Shown: positions 23,841-37,915, counted from the stretch's first letter. The stretch is DNA of 64,000 nucleotides from Crossaster papposus (GCA_037893245.1 JBAIAA010000808.1:744001-808000); one strand, 5' to 3'. A program made the numbers and translations. Notes: a model not told the origin generated them from the sequence alone.

Positions 23841-25078
23841 AGACACGTGGATATATTCTATCTCTGTCTTCTACCTCTGCTGTTCCTTCTGAGCAGGCTG
23901 AGTGAGACACTTGGATATACTATATCTCCGTTTTCTACCTCTGCTGTTCCTTCTGAGCAGGCTGAGTGAGGTGTAGATCAGACACGTGGATATACTCTAT
24001 CTCTGTATTCTATCTCTGCTGTTCCTTCTGACCAGGCTGAGTGAGACACGTGGATATACTCTATCTCTGTCTTCTACCTCTGCTGTTCCTTCTAAACAGG
24101 CTGAGTGAGGTTTAGATCAGACACGTGGATATACTCTATATCTGTATTCTACCTCTGCTGTTCCTTCTGAGTAGGCTGAATGAGAGACGTGGATATACTC
24201 TATCTCTGTCTTCTACCTCTGCTGTTCCTTCTGAGCAGGCTGAGTGAGACACGTGGATATACTCTATCTCTGTCTTCTACCTCTGCTGTTCCTTCTAAAC
24301 AGGCTGAGTGAGGTGTAGATCAGACACGTGGATATACTCTATATCTGTCTTTTACCTCTGCTGTTCCTTCTGAGCATGCTGAGTGAGGTGTAGATCAGAC
24401 ACGTGGATATACTCTATATATGTCTTCTACCTCTGCTGTTCCTTCTGAGTAGGCTGAGTGAGAGACGTGGATATACTCTATCTCTGTCTTCTACCTCTGC
24501 TGTTCCTTCTGAGCAGGCTGAGTGAGACACGTGGATGTACTCTAGCTCTGTATTCTACATCTGCTGTTCCTTTTTAGCAGGCTGAGTGAGGTGTAGATCA
24601 GACACTTGGATATACTCCATCTCTGACTTCTACATCTGCTGTTCCTTCAGAGCATGCTGAGTGAGGTGTAGATCAGACACGTGGATATACTCCATCTCTG
24701 TCTTCTACCTCTGCTGTTCCTTCTGAGCAGGCTGAGTGAGGTGTATTTCAGACACGTGGATATACTCTATCTCTGTCTTCTACCTCTGATGTTCCTTCTG
24801 AGCAGGCTGAGTGAGGTGTAGATCAGACACGTGGATATACTATATCTCTGTCTTCTACCTATGCTGTTCCTTCTGAGCAGGCTGACTGAGAGACGTGGAT
24901 ATACTCTATCTCTGTCTTCTACCTCTGCTGTTCCTTCTGAGCAGGCTGAGTGAGACACGTGGATGTACTCTATCTCTGTATTCTACATCTGCTGTTCCTT
25001 TTTAGCAGGCTGAGTGAGGTGTAGATCAGACACTTGGATATACTCCATCTCTGACTTCTACCTCTGCTGTTCCTTCTG
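23841..25078 (+). repeat. 1540-bp higher-order repeat, copy 2 (1238 bp)
   Basis: Repeats 22301-23538 at an offset of 1540, with the same rare monomers (GATATATTC, CCGTTTTCT, TTCAGAGCATGC, GTGTATTTCAG). I saw no difference by eye over this span, which suggests a very recent event. The match ends where CTGAGCAGG replaces CTGTGCAGG near 25079. Confidence 0.82.
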
Positions 25079-25747
25079 AGCAGGCTGAGTGAGGTGTATA
25101 TCAGACACGTGGATATACTCTATCTCTGTCTTCTACCTCTGATGTTCCTTCTGAGCAGGCTGAGTGAGGTGTAGATCAGACACGTGGATATACTCTATCT
25201 CTGTCTTCTACCTCTGATGTTCCTTCTGAGCAGGCTGAGTGAGGTGTAGATCAGACACGTGGATATACTCTATCTCTGTCTTCTACCTCTGCTGTTCCTT
25301 CTGAGCAGGCTGAGTGAGACACGTGGATATACTCTATCTCTGTCTTCTACCTCTGCTGTTCCTTCTGAGCAGGCTGAGTGAGACACGTGGATATACTCCA
25401 TCTCTGTATTCTACATCTGCTGTTCCTTTTGAGCAGGCTGAGTGAGGTGTAGATCAGACACGTGGATATACTCCATCTCTGTCTTCTACCTCTGCTGTTC
25501 CTTCTGAGCAGGCTGAGTGAGAGACGTGGATATACTCTATCTCTGTCTTCTACCTCTGCTGTTCCTTCTGAGCAGGCTGAGTGAGACACGTGGATATACT
25601 CTATCTCTGTATTCTACATCTGCTGTTCCTTCTGAGCAGGCTGAGTGAGGTGTAGATCAGACACGTGGATATACTCTATCTCTGTCTTCTACCTCTGCTG
25701 TTCCTTCTGTGCAGGCTGACTGAGGTGTAGATCAGACACGTGGATAT
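25079..25747 (+). repeat. Array segment leading into block F copy 2
   Basis: Monomers with CTCTGATG and GTATATCAG variants, then a stretch from 25281 that matches 16778 onward. It contains the CTGTGCAGG monomer near 25705 and GATATC near 25742, the pair that usually marks one HOR turn. Confidence 0.7.
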
Positions 25748-28084
25748 CCTCTATCTCTGTATTCTACCTCTGCTGTTTCTTCTGAGCAGGCTGAGTGAGA
25801 CACGTGGATATACTCTATCTCTGTCTTCTACCTATGCTGTTCCTTCTGAGCACGCTGAGTGAGGTGTAGAAGAGACACGTCGATATACTCTATCTCTGTC
25901 TTCTACATCTGCTGTTCCTTCTGAGCAGGCTGAGTGAGGTGTAGATCAGACACGTGGATATACTCTATCTCTGTCTTCTACCTCTGCTGTTCCTTCTGAG
26001 CAAGCTGAGTGAGACACGTGGATATACTCTATCTCTGTCTTCTACCTCTGCTGTTCCTTCTGAGAAGGCTGATTGAGGTGTAGATCAGACACGTCGATAT
26101 ACTCTATCTCTGTCTTCTACCTCTGATGTTCCTTCTGAGCAGGCTGAGTGAGGTGTAGATCAGACACGTGGATATACTCTATCTCTGTCTTCTACCTCTG
26201 CTGTTCCTTCTGAGCAGGCTGAGTGAGACACGTGGATATACTCTATCTCTGTATTCTAGCTCTGCTGTTCCTTCTGAGCAGGCTGAGTGAGGTGTAGATC
26301 AGACACGTGGATATACTCTATCTCTGTCTTCTACCTCTGCTGTTCCTTCTGAGCATGCTGAGTGAGGTGTAGATCAGACACGTGGATATACTCTATATAT
26401 GTCTTCTACCTCTGCTGTTCCTTCTGAGCAGGCTGAGTGAGACACGTGGATATACTCTATCTCTGTCTTCTACCTCTGCTGTTCCTTCTGAGCAGGCTGA
26501 GTGAGACACGTGGATATACTCCATCTCTGTATTCTATATCTGCTGTTCCTTTTGAGCAGGCTGAGTGAGGTGTAGATCAGACACGTGGATATACTCCATC
26601 TCTGTCTTCTACCTCTGCTGTTCCTTCTGAGCAGGCTGATTGAGGTGTAGATCAGACACGTGGATATACTCTATCTCTGTCTTCTACCTCTTATGTTCCT
26701 TCTGAGCAGGCTGAGTGAGGTGTAGATCAGACACGTGGATATACTATATCTCTGTCTTCTACCTATGCTGTTCCTTCTGAGCAGGCTGAGTGAGAGACGT
26801 GGATATACTCTATCTGTGTCTTCTACCTCTCCTGTTCCTTCTGAGCAGGCTGAGTGAGACACGTGGATATACTCTATCTCTGTATTCTACATCTGCTGTT
26901 CCTTCTGAGCAGGCTGAGTGAGGTGTAGATCAGACACGTGGATATACTCTATCTCTGTCTTCTACCTCTGCTGTTCCTTCTGTGCAGGCTGACTGAGGTG
27001 TAGATCAGACACGTGGATATCCTCTATCTCTGTATTCTACCTCTGCTGTTCCTTCTGAGCAGGCTGAGTGAGACACGTGGATATACTCTATCTCTGTCTT
27101 CTACCTATGCTGTTCCTTCTGAGCAGGCTGAGTGAGGTGTAGATGAGACACGTCGATATACTCTATCTCTGTCTTCTACATCTGCTGTTCCTTCTGAGCA
27201 GGCTGAGTGAAGTGTAGATCAGACACGTGGATATACTCTATCTCTGTCTTCTACCTCTGCTGTTCCTTCTGAGCAAGCTGAGTGAGACACGTGGATATAC
27301 TCTATCTCTGTCTTCTACCTCTGCTGTTCCTTCTGAGAAGGCTGAGTGAGGTGTAGATCAGACACGTCGATATACTCTATCTCTGTCTTCTACCTCTGAT
27401 GTTCCTTCTGAGCAGGCTGAGTGAGGTGTAGATCAGACACGTGGATATACTCTATCTCTGTCTTCTACCTCTGCTGTTCCTTCTGAGCAGGCTGAGTGAG
27501 ACACGTGGATATACTCTATCTCTGTCTTCTACCTCTGCTGTTCCTTCTGAGCAGGCTGAGTGAGGTGTAGATCAGACACGTGGATATACTCTATCTCTGT
27601 CTTCTACCTCTGCTGTTCCTTCTGAGCAGGCTGAGTGAGACACGTGGATATACTCTATCTCTGTCTTCTACCTCTGCTGTTCCTTCTGAGCAGGCTGAGT
27701 GAGGTGTAGATCAGACACGTCGATATACTCTATCTCTGTCTTCTACCTCTGCTGTTCCTTCTGAGCAGGCTGAGTGAGGTGTAGATCAGACACGTGGATA
27801 TACTCTATCTCTGTCTTCTACCTCTGCTGTTCCTTCTGAGCAGGCTGAGTGAGGTGTAGATCAGACACGTGGATATACTCTATCTCTGTCTTCTACATCT
27901 GCTGTTCCTTCTGAGCAGGCTGAATGAGACACGTGGATATACTCTATCTCTGTCTTCTACCTCTGCTGTTCCTTTTGAGCAGGCTGACTGAGGTGTAGAA
28001 CAGACACGTGGATATACTCTATCTCTGTCTTCTACCTCTGCTGTTCCTTCTGAGCAGGCTGAGTGAGACACGTGGATATACTCT
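25748..28084 (+). repeat. Block F, copy 2
   Basis: Matches 17170-19493 at an offset of 8578 and, from 25660 on, 28634-31058 at an offset of 2974 (26 L plus 16 S). Shared variants include GTAGAAGAG near 25866, TTCTAGCTCTG near 26256, CTCTTATG near 26690 and CTCTCCTG near 26828. Confidence 0.84.
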
Positions 28085-28633
28085 ATCTCTGTCTTCTACC
28101 TCTGCTGTTCCTTCTGTGCAGGCTGACTGAGGTGTAGATCAGACACGTGGATATCCTCTATCTCTGTATTCTACCTCTGCTGTTTCTTCTGAGCAGGCTG
28201 AGTGAGACACGTGGATATACTCTATCTCTGTCTTCTACCTATGCTGTTCCTTCTGAGCACGCTGAGTGAGGTGTAGAAGAGACACGTCGATATACTCTAT
28301 CTCTGTCTTCTACATCTGCTGTTCCTTCTGAGCAGGCTGAGTGAGGTGTAGATCAGACACGTGGATATACTCTATCTCTGTCTTCTACCTCTGCTGTTCC
28401 TTCTGAGCAGGCTGAGTGAGGTGTAGATCAGACACGTGGATATACTCTATCTCTGTCTTCTACATCTGCTGTTCCTTCTGAGCAGGCTGAATGAGACACG
28501 TGGATATACTCTATCTCTGTCTTCTACCTCTGCTGTTCCTTTTGAGCAGGCTGACTGAGGTGTAGAACAGACACGTGGATATACTCTATCTCTGTCTTCT
28601 ACCTCTGCTGTTCCTTCTGAGCAGGCTGAGTGA
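28085..28633 (+). repeat. Block F, truncated copy (567-bp offset)
   Basis: Starts like a block F copy (CTGTGCAGG, GATATC near 28151, GTAGAAGAG near 28273). After the next CTACATCT monomers it jumps to the end portion of block F, reproducing 27830-28084 at an offset of 567 (5 L plus 3 S). It is a deletion derivative lying between two longer copies. Confidence 0.8.
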
Positions 28634-31058
28634 GACACGTGGATATACTCTATCTCTGTCTTCTACCTCTGCTGTTCCTTCTGTGCAGGCTGACTGAGGT
28701 GTAGATCAGACACGTGGATATCCTCTATCTCTGTATTCTACCTCTGCTGTTTCTTCTGAGCAGGCTGAGTGAGACACGTGGATATACTCTATCTCTGTCT
28801 TCTACCTATGCTGTTCCTTCTGAGCACGCTGAGTGAGGTGTAGAAGAGACACGTCGATATACTCTATCTCTGTCTTCTACATCTGCTGTTCCTTCTGAGC
28901 AGGCTGAGTGAGGTGTAGATCAGACACGTGGATATACTCTATCTCTGTCTTCTACCTCTGCTGTTCCTTCTGAGCAAGCTGAGTGAGACACGTGGATATA
29001 CTCTATCTCTGTCTTCTACCTCTGCTGTTCCTTCTGAGAAGGCTGATTGAGGTGTAGATCAGACACGTCGATATACTCTATCTCTGTCTTCTACCTCTGA
29101 TGTTCCTTCTGAGCAGGCTGAGTGAGGTGTAGATCAGACACGTGGATATACTCTATCTCTGTCTTCTACCTCTGCTGTTCCTTCTGAGCAGGCTGAGTGA
29201 GACACGTGGATATACTCTATCTCTGTATTCTAGCTCTGCTGTTCCTTCTGAGCAGGCTGAGTGAGGTGTAGATCAGACACGTGGATATACTCTATCTCTG
29301 TCTTCTACCTCTGCTGTTCCTTCTGAGCATGCTGAGTGAGGTGTAGATCAGACACGTGGATATACTCTATATATGTCTTCTACCTCTGCTGTTCCTTCTG
29401 AGCAGGCTGAGTGAGACACGTGGATATACTCTATCTCTGTCTTCTACCTCTGCTGTTCCTTCTGAGCAGGCTGAGTGAGACACGTGGATATACTCCATCT
29501 CTGTATTCTATATCTGCTGTTCCTTTTGAGCAGGCTGAGTGAGGTGTAGATCAGACACGTGGATATACTCCATCTCTGTCTTCTACCTCTGCTGTTCCTT
29601 CTGAGCAGGCTGATTGAGGTGTAGATCAGACACGTGGATATACTCTATCTCTGTCTTCTACCTCTTATGTTCCTTCTGAGCAGGCTGAGTGAGGTGTAGA
29701 TCAGACACGTGGATATACTATATCTCTGTCTTCTACCTATGCTGTTCCTTCTGAGCAGGCTGAGTGAGAGACGTGGATATACTCTATCTGTGTCTTCTAC
29801 CTCTCCTGTTCCTTCTGAGCAGGCTGAGTGAGACACGTGGATATACTCTATCTCTGTATTCTACATCTGCTGTTCCTTCTGAGCAGGCTGAGTGAGGTGT
29901 AGATCAGACACGTGGATATACTCTATCTCTGTCTTCTACCTCTGCTGTTCCTTCTGTGCAGGCTGACTGAGGTGTAGATCAGACACGTGGATATCCTCTA
30001 TCTCTGTATTCTACCTCTGCTGTTCCTTCTGAGCAGGCTGAGTGAGACACGTGGATATACTCTATCTCTGTCTTCTACCTATGCTGTTCCTTCTGAGCAG
30101 GCTGAGTGAGGTGTAGATGAGACACGTCGATATACTCTATCTCTGTCTTCTACATCTGCTGTTCCTTCTGAGCAGGCTGAGTGAAGTGTAGATCAGACAC
30201 GTGGATATACTCTATCTCTGTCTTCTACCTCTGCTGTTCCTTCTGAGCAAGCTGAGTGAGACACGTGGATATACTCTATCTCTGTCTTCTACCTCTGCTG
30301 TTCCTTCTGAGAAGGCTGAGTGAGGTGTAGATCAGACACGTCGATATACTCTATCTCTGTCTTCTACCTCTGATGTTCCTTCTGAGCAGGCTGAGTGAGG
30401 TGTAGATCAGACACGTGGATATACTCTATCTCTGTCTTCTACCTCTGCTGTTCCTTCTGAGCAGGCTGAGTGAGACACGTGGATATACTCTATCTCTGTC
30501 TTCTACCTCTGCTGTTCCTTCTGAGCAGGCTGAGTGAGGTGTAGATCAGACACGTGGATATACTCTATCTCTGTCTTCTACCTCTGCTGTTCCTTCTGAG
30601 CAGGCTGAGTGAGACACGTGGATATACTCTATCTCTGTCTTCTACCTCTGCTGTTCCTTCTGAGCAGGCTGAGTGAGGTGTAGATCAGACACGTCGATAT
30701 ACTCTATCTCTGTCTTCTACCTCTGCTGTTCCTTCTGAGCAGGCTGAGTGAGGTGTAGATCAGACACGTGGATATACTCTATCTCTGTCTTCTACCTCTG
30801 CCGTTCCTTCTGAGCAGGCTGAGTGAGGTGTAGATCAGACACGTGGATATACTCTATCTCTGTCTTCTACATCTGCTGTTCCTTCTGAGCAGGCTGAATG
30901 AGACACGTGGATATACTCTATCTCTGTCTTCTACCTCTGCTGTTCCTTTTGAGCAGGCTGACTGAGGTGTAGAACAGACACGTGGATATACTCTATCTCT
31001 GTCTTCTACCTCTGCTGTTCCTTCTGAGCAGGCTGAGTGAGACACGTGGATATACTAT
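28634..31058 (+). repeat. Block F, copy 3
   Basis: Matches 25660-28084 at an offset of 2974. CTCTGCCGTTCC near 30800 is a private change: the corresponding copy at 40065 has the common CTGCTG. The block ends at an ATATCTCCG monomer near 31066. Confidence 0.84.
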
Positions 31059-34000
31059 ATCTCCGTCTTCTACCTCTGCTGTTCCTTCTGAGCAGGCTGA
31101 GTGAGGTGTAGATCAGACACGTGGATATACTCTATCTCTGTATTCTATCTCTGCTGTTCCTTCTGAGCAGGCTGAGTGAGACACGTGGATATACTCTATC
31201 TCTGTCTTCTACCTCTGCTGTTCCTTCTAAACAGGCTGAGTGAGGTGTAGATCAGACACGTGGATATACTCTATATCTGTATTCTACCTCTGCCGTTCCT
31301 TCTGAGCATGCTGAGTGAGGTGTAGATCAGACACGTGGATATACTCTATATATGTCTTCTACCTCTGCTGTTCCTTCTGAGTAGGCTGAATGAGAGACGT
31401 GGATATACTCTATCTCTGTCTTCTACCTCTGCTGTTCCTTCTGAGCAGGCTGAGTGAGACACGTGGATATACTCTATCTCTGTCTTCTACCTCTGCTGTT
31501 CCTTCTAAACAGGCTGAGTGAGGTGTAGATCAGACACGTGGATATACTCTATATCTGTCTTCTACCTCTGCTGTTCCTTCTGAGCATGCTGAGTGAGGTG
31601 TAGATCAGACACGTGGATATACTCTATATATGTCTTCTACCTCTGCTGTTCCTTCTGAGTAGGCTGAGTGAGAGACGTGGATATACTCTATCTCTGTCTT
31701 CTACCTCTGCTGTTCCTTCTGAGCAGGCTGAGTGAGACACGTGGATGTACTATATCTCTGTATTCTACATCTGCTGTTCCTTTTTAGCAGGCTGAGTGAG
31801 GTGTAGATCAGACACTTGGATATACTCCATCTCTGACTTCTACCTCTGCTGTTCCTTCTGAGCATGCTGAGTGAGGTGTAGATCAGACACGTGGATATAC
31901 TCTATATATGTCTTCTACCTCTGCTGTTCCTTCTGAGCAGGCTGAGTGAGACACGTGGATGTACTATATCTCTGTATTCTACATCTGCTGTTCCTTTTTA
32001 GCAGGCTGAGTGAGGTGTAGATCAGACACTTGGATATACTCCATCTCTGACTTCTACATCTGCTGTTCCTTCAGAGCATGCTGAGTGAGGTGTAGATCAG
32101 ACACGTGGATATACTCCATCTCTGTCTTCTACCTCTGCTGTTCCTTCTGAGCAGGCTGAGTGAGGTGTAGATCAGACACGTGGATATACTCTATCTCTGT
32201 CTTCTACCTCTGATGTTCCTTCTGAGCAGGCTGAGTGAGGTGTAGATCAGACACGTGGATATACTATATCTCTGTCTTCTACCTATGCTGTTCCTTCTGA
32301 GCAGGCTGACTGAGAGACGTGGATATACTCTATCTCTGTCTTCTACCTCTGCTGTTCCTTCTGAGCAGGCTGAGTGAGACACGTGGATGTACTCTATCTC
32401 TGTATTCTACATCTGCTGTTCCTTTTTAGCAGGCTGAGTGAGGTGTAGATCAGACACTTGGATATACTCCATCTCTGACTTCTACCTCTGCTGTTCCTTC
32501 TGAGCAGGCTGAGTGAGGTGTATATCAGACACGTGGATATACTCTATCTCTGTCTTCTACCTCTGATGTTCCTTCTGAGCAGGCTGAGTGAGGTGTAGAT
32601 CAGACACGTGGATATACTCTATCTCTGTCTTCTACCTCTGCTGTTCCTTCTGTGCAGGCTGACTGAGGTGTAGATCAGACACGTGGATATTCTCTATCTC
32701 TGTATTCTACCTCTGCTGTTCCTTCTGAGCAGGCTGAGTGAGACACGTGGATATACTCTATCTCTGTCTTCTACCTATGCTGTTCCTTCTGAGCAGGCTG
32801 AGTGAGACACGTGGATATACTCTATCTCTGTCTTCTATCTATGCTGTTCCTTCTGAGCAGGCTGAGTGAGGTAAAGATCAGACACGTGGATATACTCTAT
32901 CTCTGTCTTCTACCTCTGCTGTTCCTTCTGAGCGGGCTGAGTGAGGTGTAGATCAGACACGTAGATATACTCTATCTCTGTATTCTATCTCTGCTGTTCC
33001 TTCTGAGCAGGCTGAGTGAGACAGGTGGATATACTCTATCTCTGTCTTCTACATCTGCTGTTCCTTCTAAACAGGCTGAGTGAGGTGTAGATCAGACACG
33101 TGGATATACTCTATATCTGTCTTCTACCTCTGCTGTTCCTTCTGAGTAGGCTGAGTGTGGTGTAGATCAGACACGTGGATATACTCTATCTCTGTCTTCT
33201 ACCTCTGCTGTTCCTTCAGAGCAGGCTGAGTGAGACACGTGGATATACGCTATCTCTGTCTTCTACCTCTGCTGTTCCTTCTGAGCAGGCTGAGTGAGAC
33301 ATGTGGATATACTCTATCTCTGTATTCTACATCTGCTGTTCCTTTTGAGCCGGCTGAGTGAGGTGTAGATCAGACACGTGGATATACTCCATCTCTGTCT
33401 TCTACCTCTGCTGTTCCTTCTGAGCAGGCTGAGTGAGGTGTAGATCAGACACGTGGATATACTCTATCTCTGTCTTCTACCTCTGGTGTTCCTTCTGAGC
33501 AGGCGGAGTGAGGTGTAGATCAGACACGTGGATATACTCTATCTCTGTCTTCTACCTCTGCTGTTCCTTCTGAGCAGGCTGAGTTAGGTGTATATCAGAC
33601 ACGTGGATATACTCTATCTCTATCTTCTACCTCTGCTGTTCCTTCTGAGCAGGCTGCGTGAGAAACGTGGATATACTGTATCTCTGTCTTCTACCTCTGC
33701 TGTTCCTTCTAAACAGGCTTAGTGAGGTGTAGATCAGACACGTGGATATACTCTATATCTGTCTTCTACCTCTGCTGTTCCTTCTGAGCATGCTGAGTGA
33801 GGTGTAGATCAGACACGTGGATATACTCTGTATATGTCTTCTACCTCTGCTGTTCCTTCTGAGTAGGCTGAGTGAAAGACGTGGATATACTCTATCTCTG
33901 TCTTCTACCTCTGCTGTTCCTTCTGAGCAGGCTGAGTGAGACACGTGGATATACTCTATCTCTGTCTTCTACCTCTGCTGTTCCTTCTGAGCAGGCTGAG

Positions 34001-35550
34001 TGAGACACGTGGATATACTCTATCTCTGTATTCTACATCTGCTGTTCCTTTTGAGCAGGCTGAGTGAGGTGTAGATCAGACACGTGGATATACTCCATCT
34101 CTGTCTTCTACCTCTGCTGTTCCTTCTGAGCAGGCTGAGTGAGGTGTAGATCAGACACGTGGATATACTCTATCTCTGTATTCTACCTCTGATGTTCCTT
34201 CTGAGCAGGCTGAGTGAGGTGTAGATCAGACACGTGGATATACTCTATCTCTGTCTTCTACCTCTGCTGTTCCTTCTGTGCAGGCTGACTGAGGTGTAGA
34301 TCAGACAGGTGGATATCCTCTATCTCTGTATTCTATCTCTGCGGTTCCTACTGAGCAGGCTGAGTGAGACATGTGGATATACTCTATCTCTGTCTTCTAC
34401 CTCTGCTGTTCCTTCTGAGCGGGCTGAGTGAGGTGTAGATCAGACACGTAGATATACTCTATCTCTGTATTCTATCTCTGCTGTTCCTTCTGAGCAGGCT
34501 GAGTGAGACACTTGGATATACTCTATCTCTGTCTTCTACCTCTGCTGTTCCTTCTAAACAGGCTGAGTGAGGTGTAGATCAGACACGTGGATATACTCTA
34601 TCTCTGTCTTCTACATCTGCTGTTCCTTCTGAGCAGGCTGAGTGAGGTGTAGATCAGACACGTGGATATACTCTATCTCTGTCTTCTACCTCTGCTGTTC
34701 CTTCTGAGCAGGCTGAGTGAGACACGTGGATATACTCTATCTCTGTATTCTACATCTTCTGTTCCTTTTGAGCAGGCTGAGTGAGGTGTAGATCAGACAC
34801 GTGGATATACTCTATCTCTGTCTTCTACCTCTGATGTTCCTTCTGAGCAGGCTGAGTGAGGTGTAGATCAGACACGTGGATATACTCTATCTCTGTCTTC
34901 TACCTCTGCTGTTCCTTCTGTGCAGGCTGACCGAGGTGTAGATGAGACACGTGGATATCTTCTATCTCTGTATTCTACCTCTGCTGTTCCTTCTGAGCAG
35001 GCTGAGTGAGACACGTGGATATACTATATCTCTGTCTTCTGCCTATGCTGTTCCTTCTGAGCAGGCTGAGTGAGACACGTGGATATACTCTATCTCTGTC
35101 TTCTACCTCTGCTGTTCCTTCTGAGCAGGCTGAGTGAGACACGTGGATATACTCTATCTCTGTCTTCTACATCTGCTGTTCCTTTTGAGCAGGCTGAGTG
35201 AGGTGTAGATCAGACACGTGGATATACTCTATCTCTGTCTTCTACCTCTGCTGTTCCTTTTGAGCAGGCTGAGTGAGGTGTAGAACAGACACGTGGATAT
35301 ACTCTATCTCTGTCTTCTACCTCTGCTGTTCCTTCTGAGCAGGCTGAGTGAGACACGTGGATATACTATATCTCCGTCTTCTACCTCTGCTGTTCCTTCT
35401 GAGCAGGCTGAGTGAGGTGTAGATCAGACACGTGGATATACTCTATCTCTGTATTCTATCTCTGCTGTTCCTTCTGAGCAGGCTGAGTGAGACACGTGGA
35501 TATACTCTATCTCTGTCTTCTACCTCTGCTGTTCCTTCTAAACAGGCTGA
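31059..35550 (+). repeat. Middle section of the 9264-bp super-repeat, copy 1
   Basis: The part of the super-repeat without block F. Landmarks are CTTTTTAGCAGG monomers near 31785, 31990 and 32420, GATATTCTC near 32690, a GAGGTAAAGATC linker near 32869, CACGTAG monomers near 32960 and 34447, GAGCCGGCTG near 33347, a TATCTCTATCTTC monomer near 33620, CTCTGTATATG near 33827, TGACCGAGG near 34928 and CTGCCTATG near 35039. These variants also occur in the right third of the window, so this section links the middle and right array domains. Confidence 0.8.
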
Positions 35551-37915
35551 CTGAGGTGTAGATCAGACACGTGGATATCCTCTATCTCTGTATTCTACCT
35601 CTGCTGTTTCTTCTGAGCAGGCTGAGTGAGACACGTGGATATACTCTATCTCTGTCTTCTACCTATGCTGTTCCTTCTGAGCACGCTGAGTGAGGTGTAG
35701 AAGAGACACGTCGATATACTCTATCTCTGTCTTCTACATCTGCTGTTCCTTCTGAGCAGGCTGAGTGAGGTGTAGATCAGACACGTGGATATACTCTATC
35801 TCTGTCTTCTACCTCTGCTGTTCCTTCTGAGCAAGCTGAGTGAGACACGTGGATATACTCTATCTCTGTCTTCTACCTCTGCTGTTCCTTCTGAGAAGGC
35901 TGATTGAGGTGTAGATCAGACACGTCGATATACTCTATCTCTGTCTTCTACCTCTGATGTTCCTTCTGAGCAGGCTGAGTGAGGTGTAGATCAGACACGT
36001 GGATATACTCTATCTCTGTCTTCTACCTCTGCTGTTCCTTCTGAGCAGGCTGAGTGAGACACGTGGATATACTCTATCTCTGTATTCTAGCTCTGCTGTT
36101 CCTTCTGAGCAGGCTGAGTGAGGTGTAGATCAGACACGTGGATATACTCTATCTCTGTCTTCTACCTCTGCTGTTCCTTCTGAGCATGCTGAGTGAGGTG
36201 TAGATCAGACACGTGGATATACTCTATATATGTCTTCTACCTCTGCTGTTCCTTCTGAGCAGGCTGAGTGAGACACGTGGATATACTCTATCTCTGTCTT
36301 CTACCTCTGCTGTTCCTTCTGAGCAGGCTGAGTGAGACACGTGGATATACTCCATCTCTGTATTCTATATCTGCTGTTCCTTTTGAGCAGGCTGAGTGAG
36401 GTGTAGATCAGACACGTGGATATACTCCATCTCTGTCTTCTACCTCTGCTGTTCCTTCTGAGCAGGCTGATTGAGGTGTAGATCAGACACGTGGATATAC
36501 TCTATCTCTGTCTTCTACCTCTTATGTTCCTTCTGAGCAGGCTGAGTGAGGTGTAGATCAGACACGTGGATATACTATATCTCTGTCTTCTACCTATGCT
36601 GTTCCTTCTGAGCAGGCTGAGTGAGAGACGTGGATATACTCTATCTGTGTCTTCTACCTCTCCTGTTCCTTCTGAGCAGGCTGAGTGAGACACGTGGATA
36701 TACTCTATCTCTGTATTCTACATCTGCTGTTCCTTCTGAGCAGGCTGAGTGAGGTGTAGATCAGACACGTGGATATACTCTATCTCTGTCTTCTACCTCT
36801 GCTGTTCCTTCTGTGCAGGCTGACTGAGGTGTAGATCAGACACGTGGATATCCTCTATCTCTGTATTCTACCTCTGCTGTTCCTTCTGAGCAGGCTGAGT
36901 GAGACACGTGGATATACTCTATCTCTGTCTTCTACCTATGCTGTTCCTTCTGAGCAGGCTGAGTGAGGTGTAGATGAGACACGTCGATATACTCTATCTC
37001 TGTCTTCTACATCTGCTGTTCCTTCTGAGCAGGCTGAGTGAAGTGTAGATCAGACACGTGGATATACTCTATCTCTGTCTTCTACCTCTGCTGTTCCTTC
37101 TGAGCAAGCTGAGTGAGACACGTGGATATACTCTATCTCTGTCTTCTACCTCTGCTGTTCCTTCTGAGAAGGCTGAGTGAGGTGTAGATCAGACACGTCG
37201 ATATACTCTATCTCTGTCTTCTACCTCTGATGTTCCTTCTGAGCAGGCTGAGTGAGGTGTAGATCAGACACGTGGATATACTCTATCTCTGTCTTCTACC
37301 TCTGCTGTTCCTTCTGAGCAGGCTGAGTGAGACACGTGGATATACTCTATCTCTGTCTTCTACCTCTGCTGTTCCTTCTGAGCAGGCTGAGTGAGGTGTA
37401 GATCAGACACGTGGATATACTCTATCTCTGTCTTCTACCTCTGCTGTTCCTTCTGAGCAGGCTGAGTGAGACACGTGGATATACTCTATCTCTGTCTTCT
37501 ACCTCTGCTGTTCCTTCTGAGCAGGCTGAGTGAGGTGTAGATCAGACACGTCGATATACTCTATCTCTGTCTTCTACCTCTGCTGTTCCTTCTGAGCAGG
37601 CTGAGTGAGGTGTAGATCAGACACGTGGATATACTCTATCTCTGTCTTCTACCTCTGCTGTTCCTTCTGAGCAGGCTGAGTGAGGTGTAGATCAGACACG
37701 TGGATATACTCTATCTCTGTCTTCTACATCTGCTGTTCCTTCTGAGCAGGCTGAATGAGACACGTGGATATACTCTATCTCTGTCTTCTACCTCTGCTGT
37801 TCCTTTTGAGCAGGCTGACTGAGGTGTAGAACAGACACGTGGATATACTCTATCTCTGTCTTCTACCTCTGCTGTTCCTTCTGAGCAGGCTGAGTGAGAC
37901 ACGTGGATATACTCT
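35551..37915 (+). repeat. Block F, copy 4
   Basis: Matches 28694-31058 at an offset of 6857. It joins the preceding section at a CTAAACAGGCTGACTGAGG monomer near 35539: the first half comes from the CTAAAC subtype and the second half from the CTGTGCAGGCTGACTG subtype. This is a chimeric monomer at the breakpoint. Confidence 0.82.

Larger units (their letters stand above)
28314..37577 (+). repeat. 9264-bp super-repeat, copy 1
   Basis: A very large HOR of 131 monomers (80 L plus 51 S) whose first 7237 bp recur at 37578-44814. It contains block F copy 3, then a distinct 4.5-kb section (31059-35550), then most of block F copy 4. Large periods built from smaller HORs show nesting at three levels: monomer, 0.6-3 kb HOR, 9.3-kb super-repeat. 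Confidence 0.85.
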
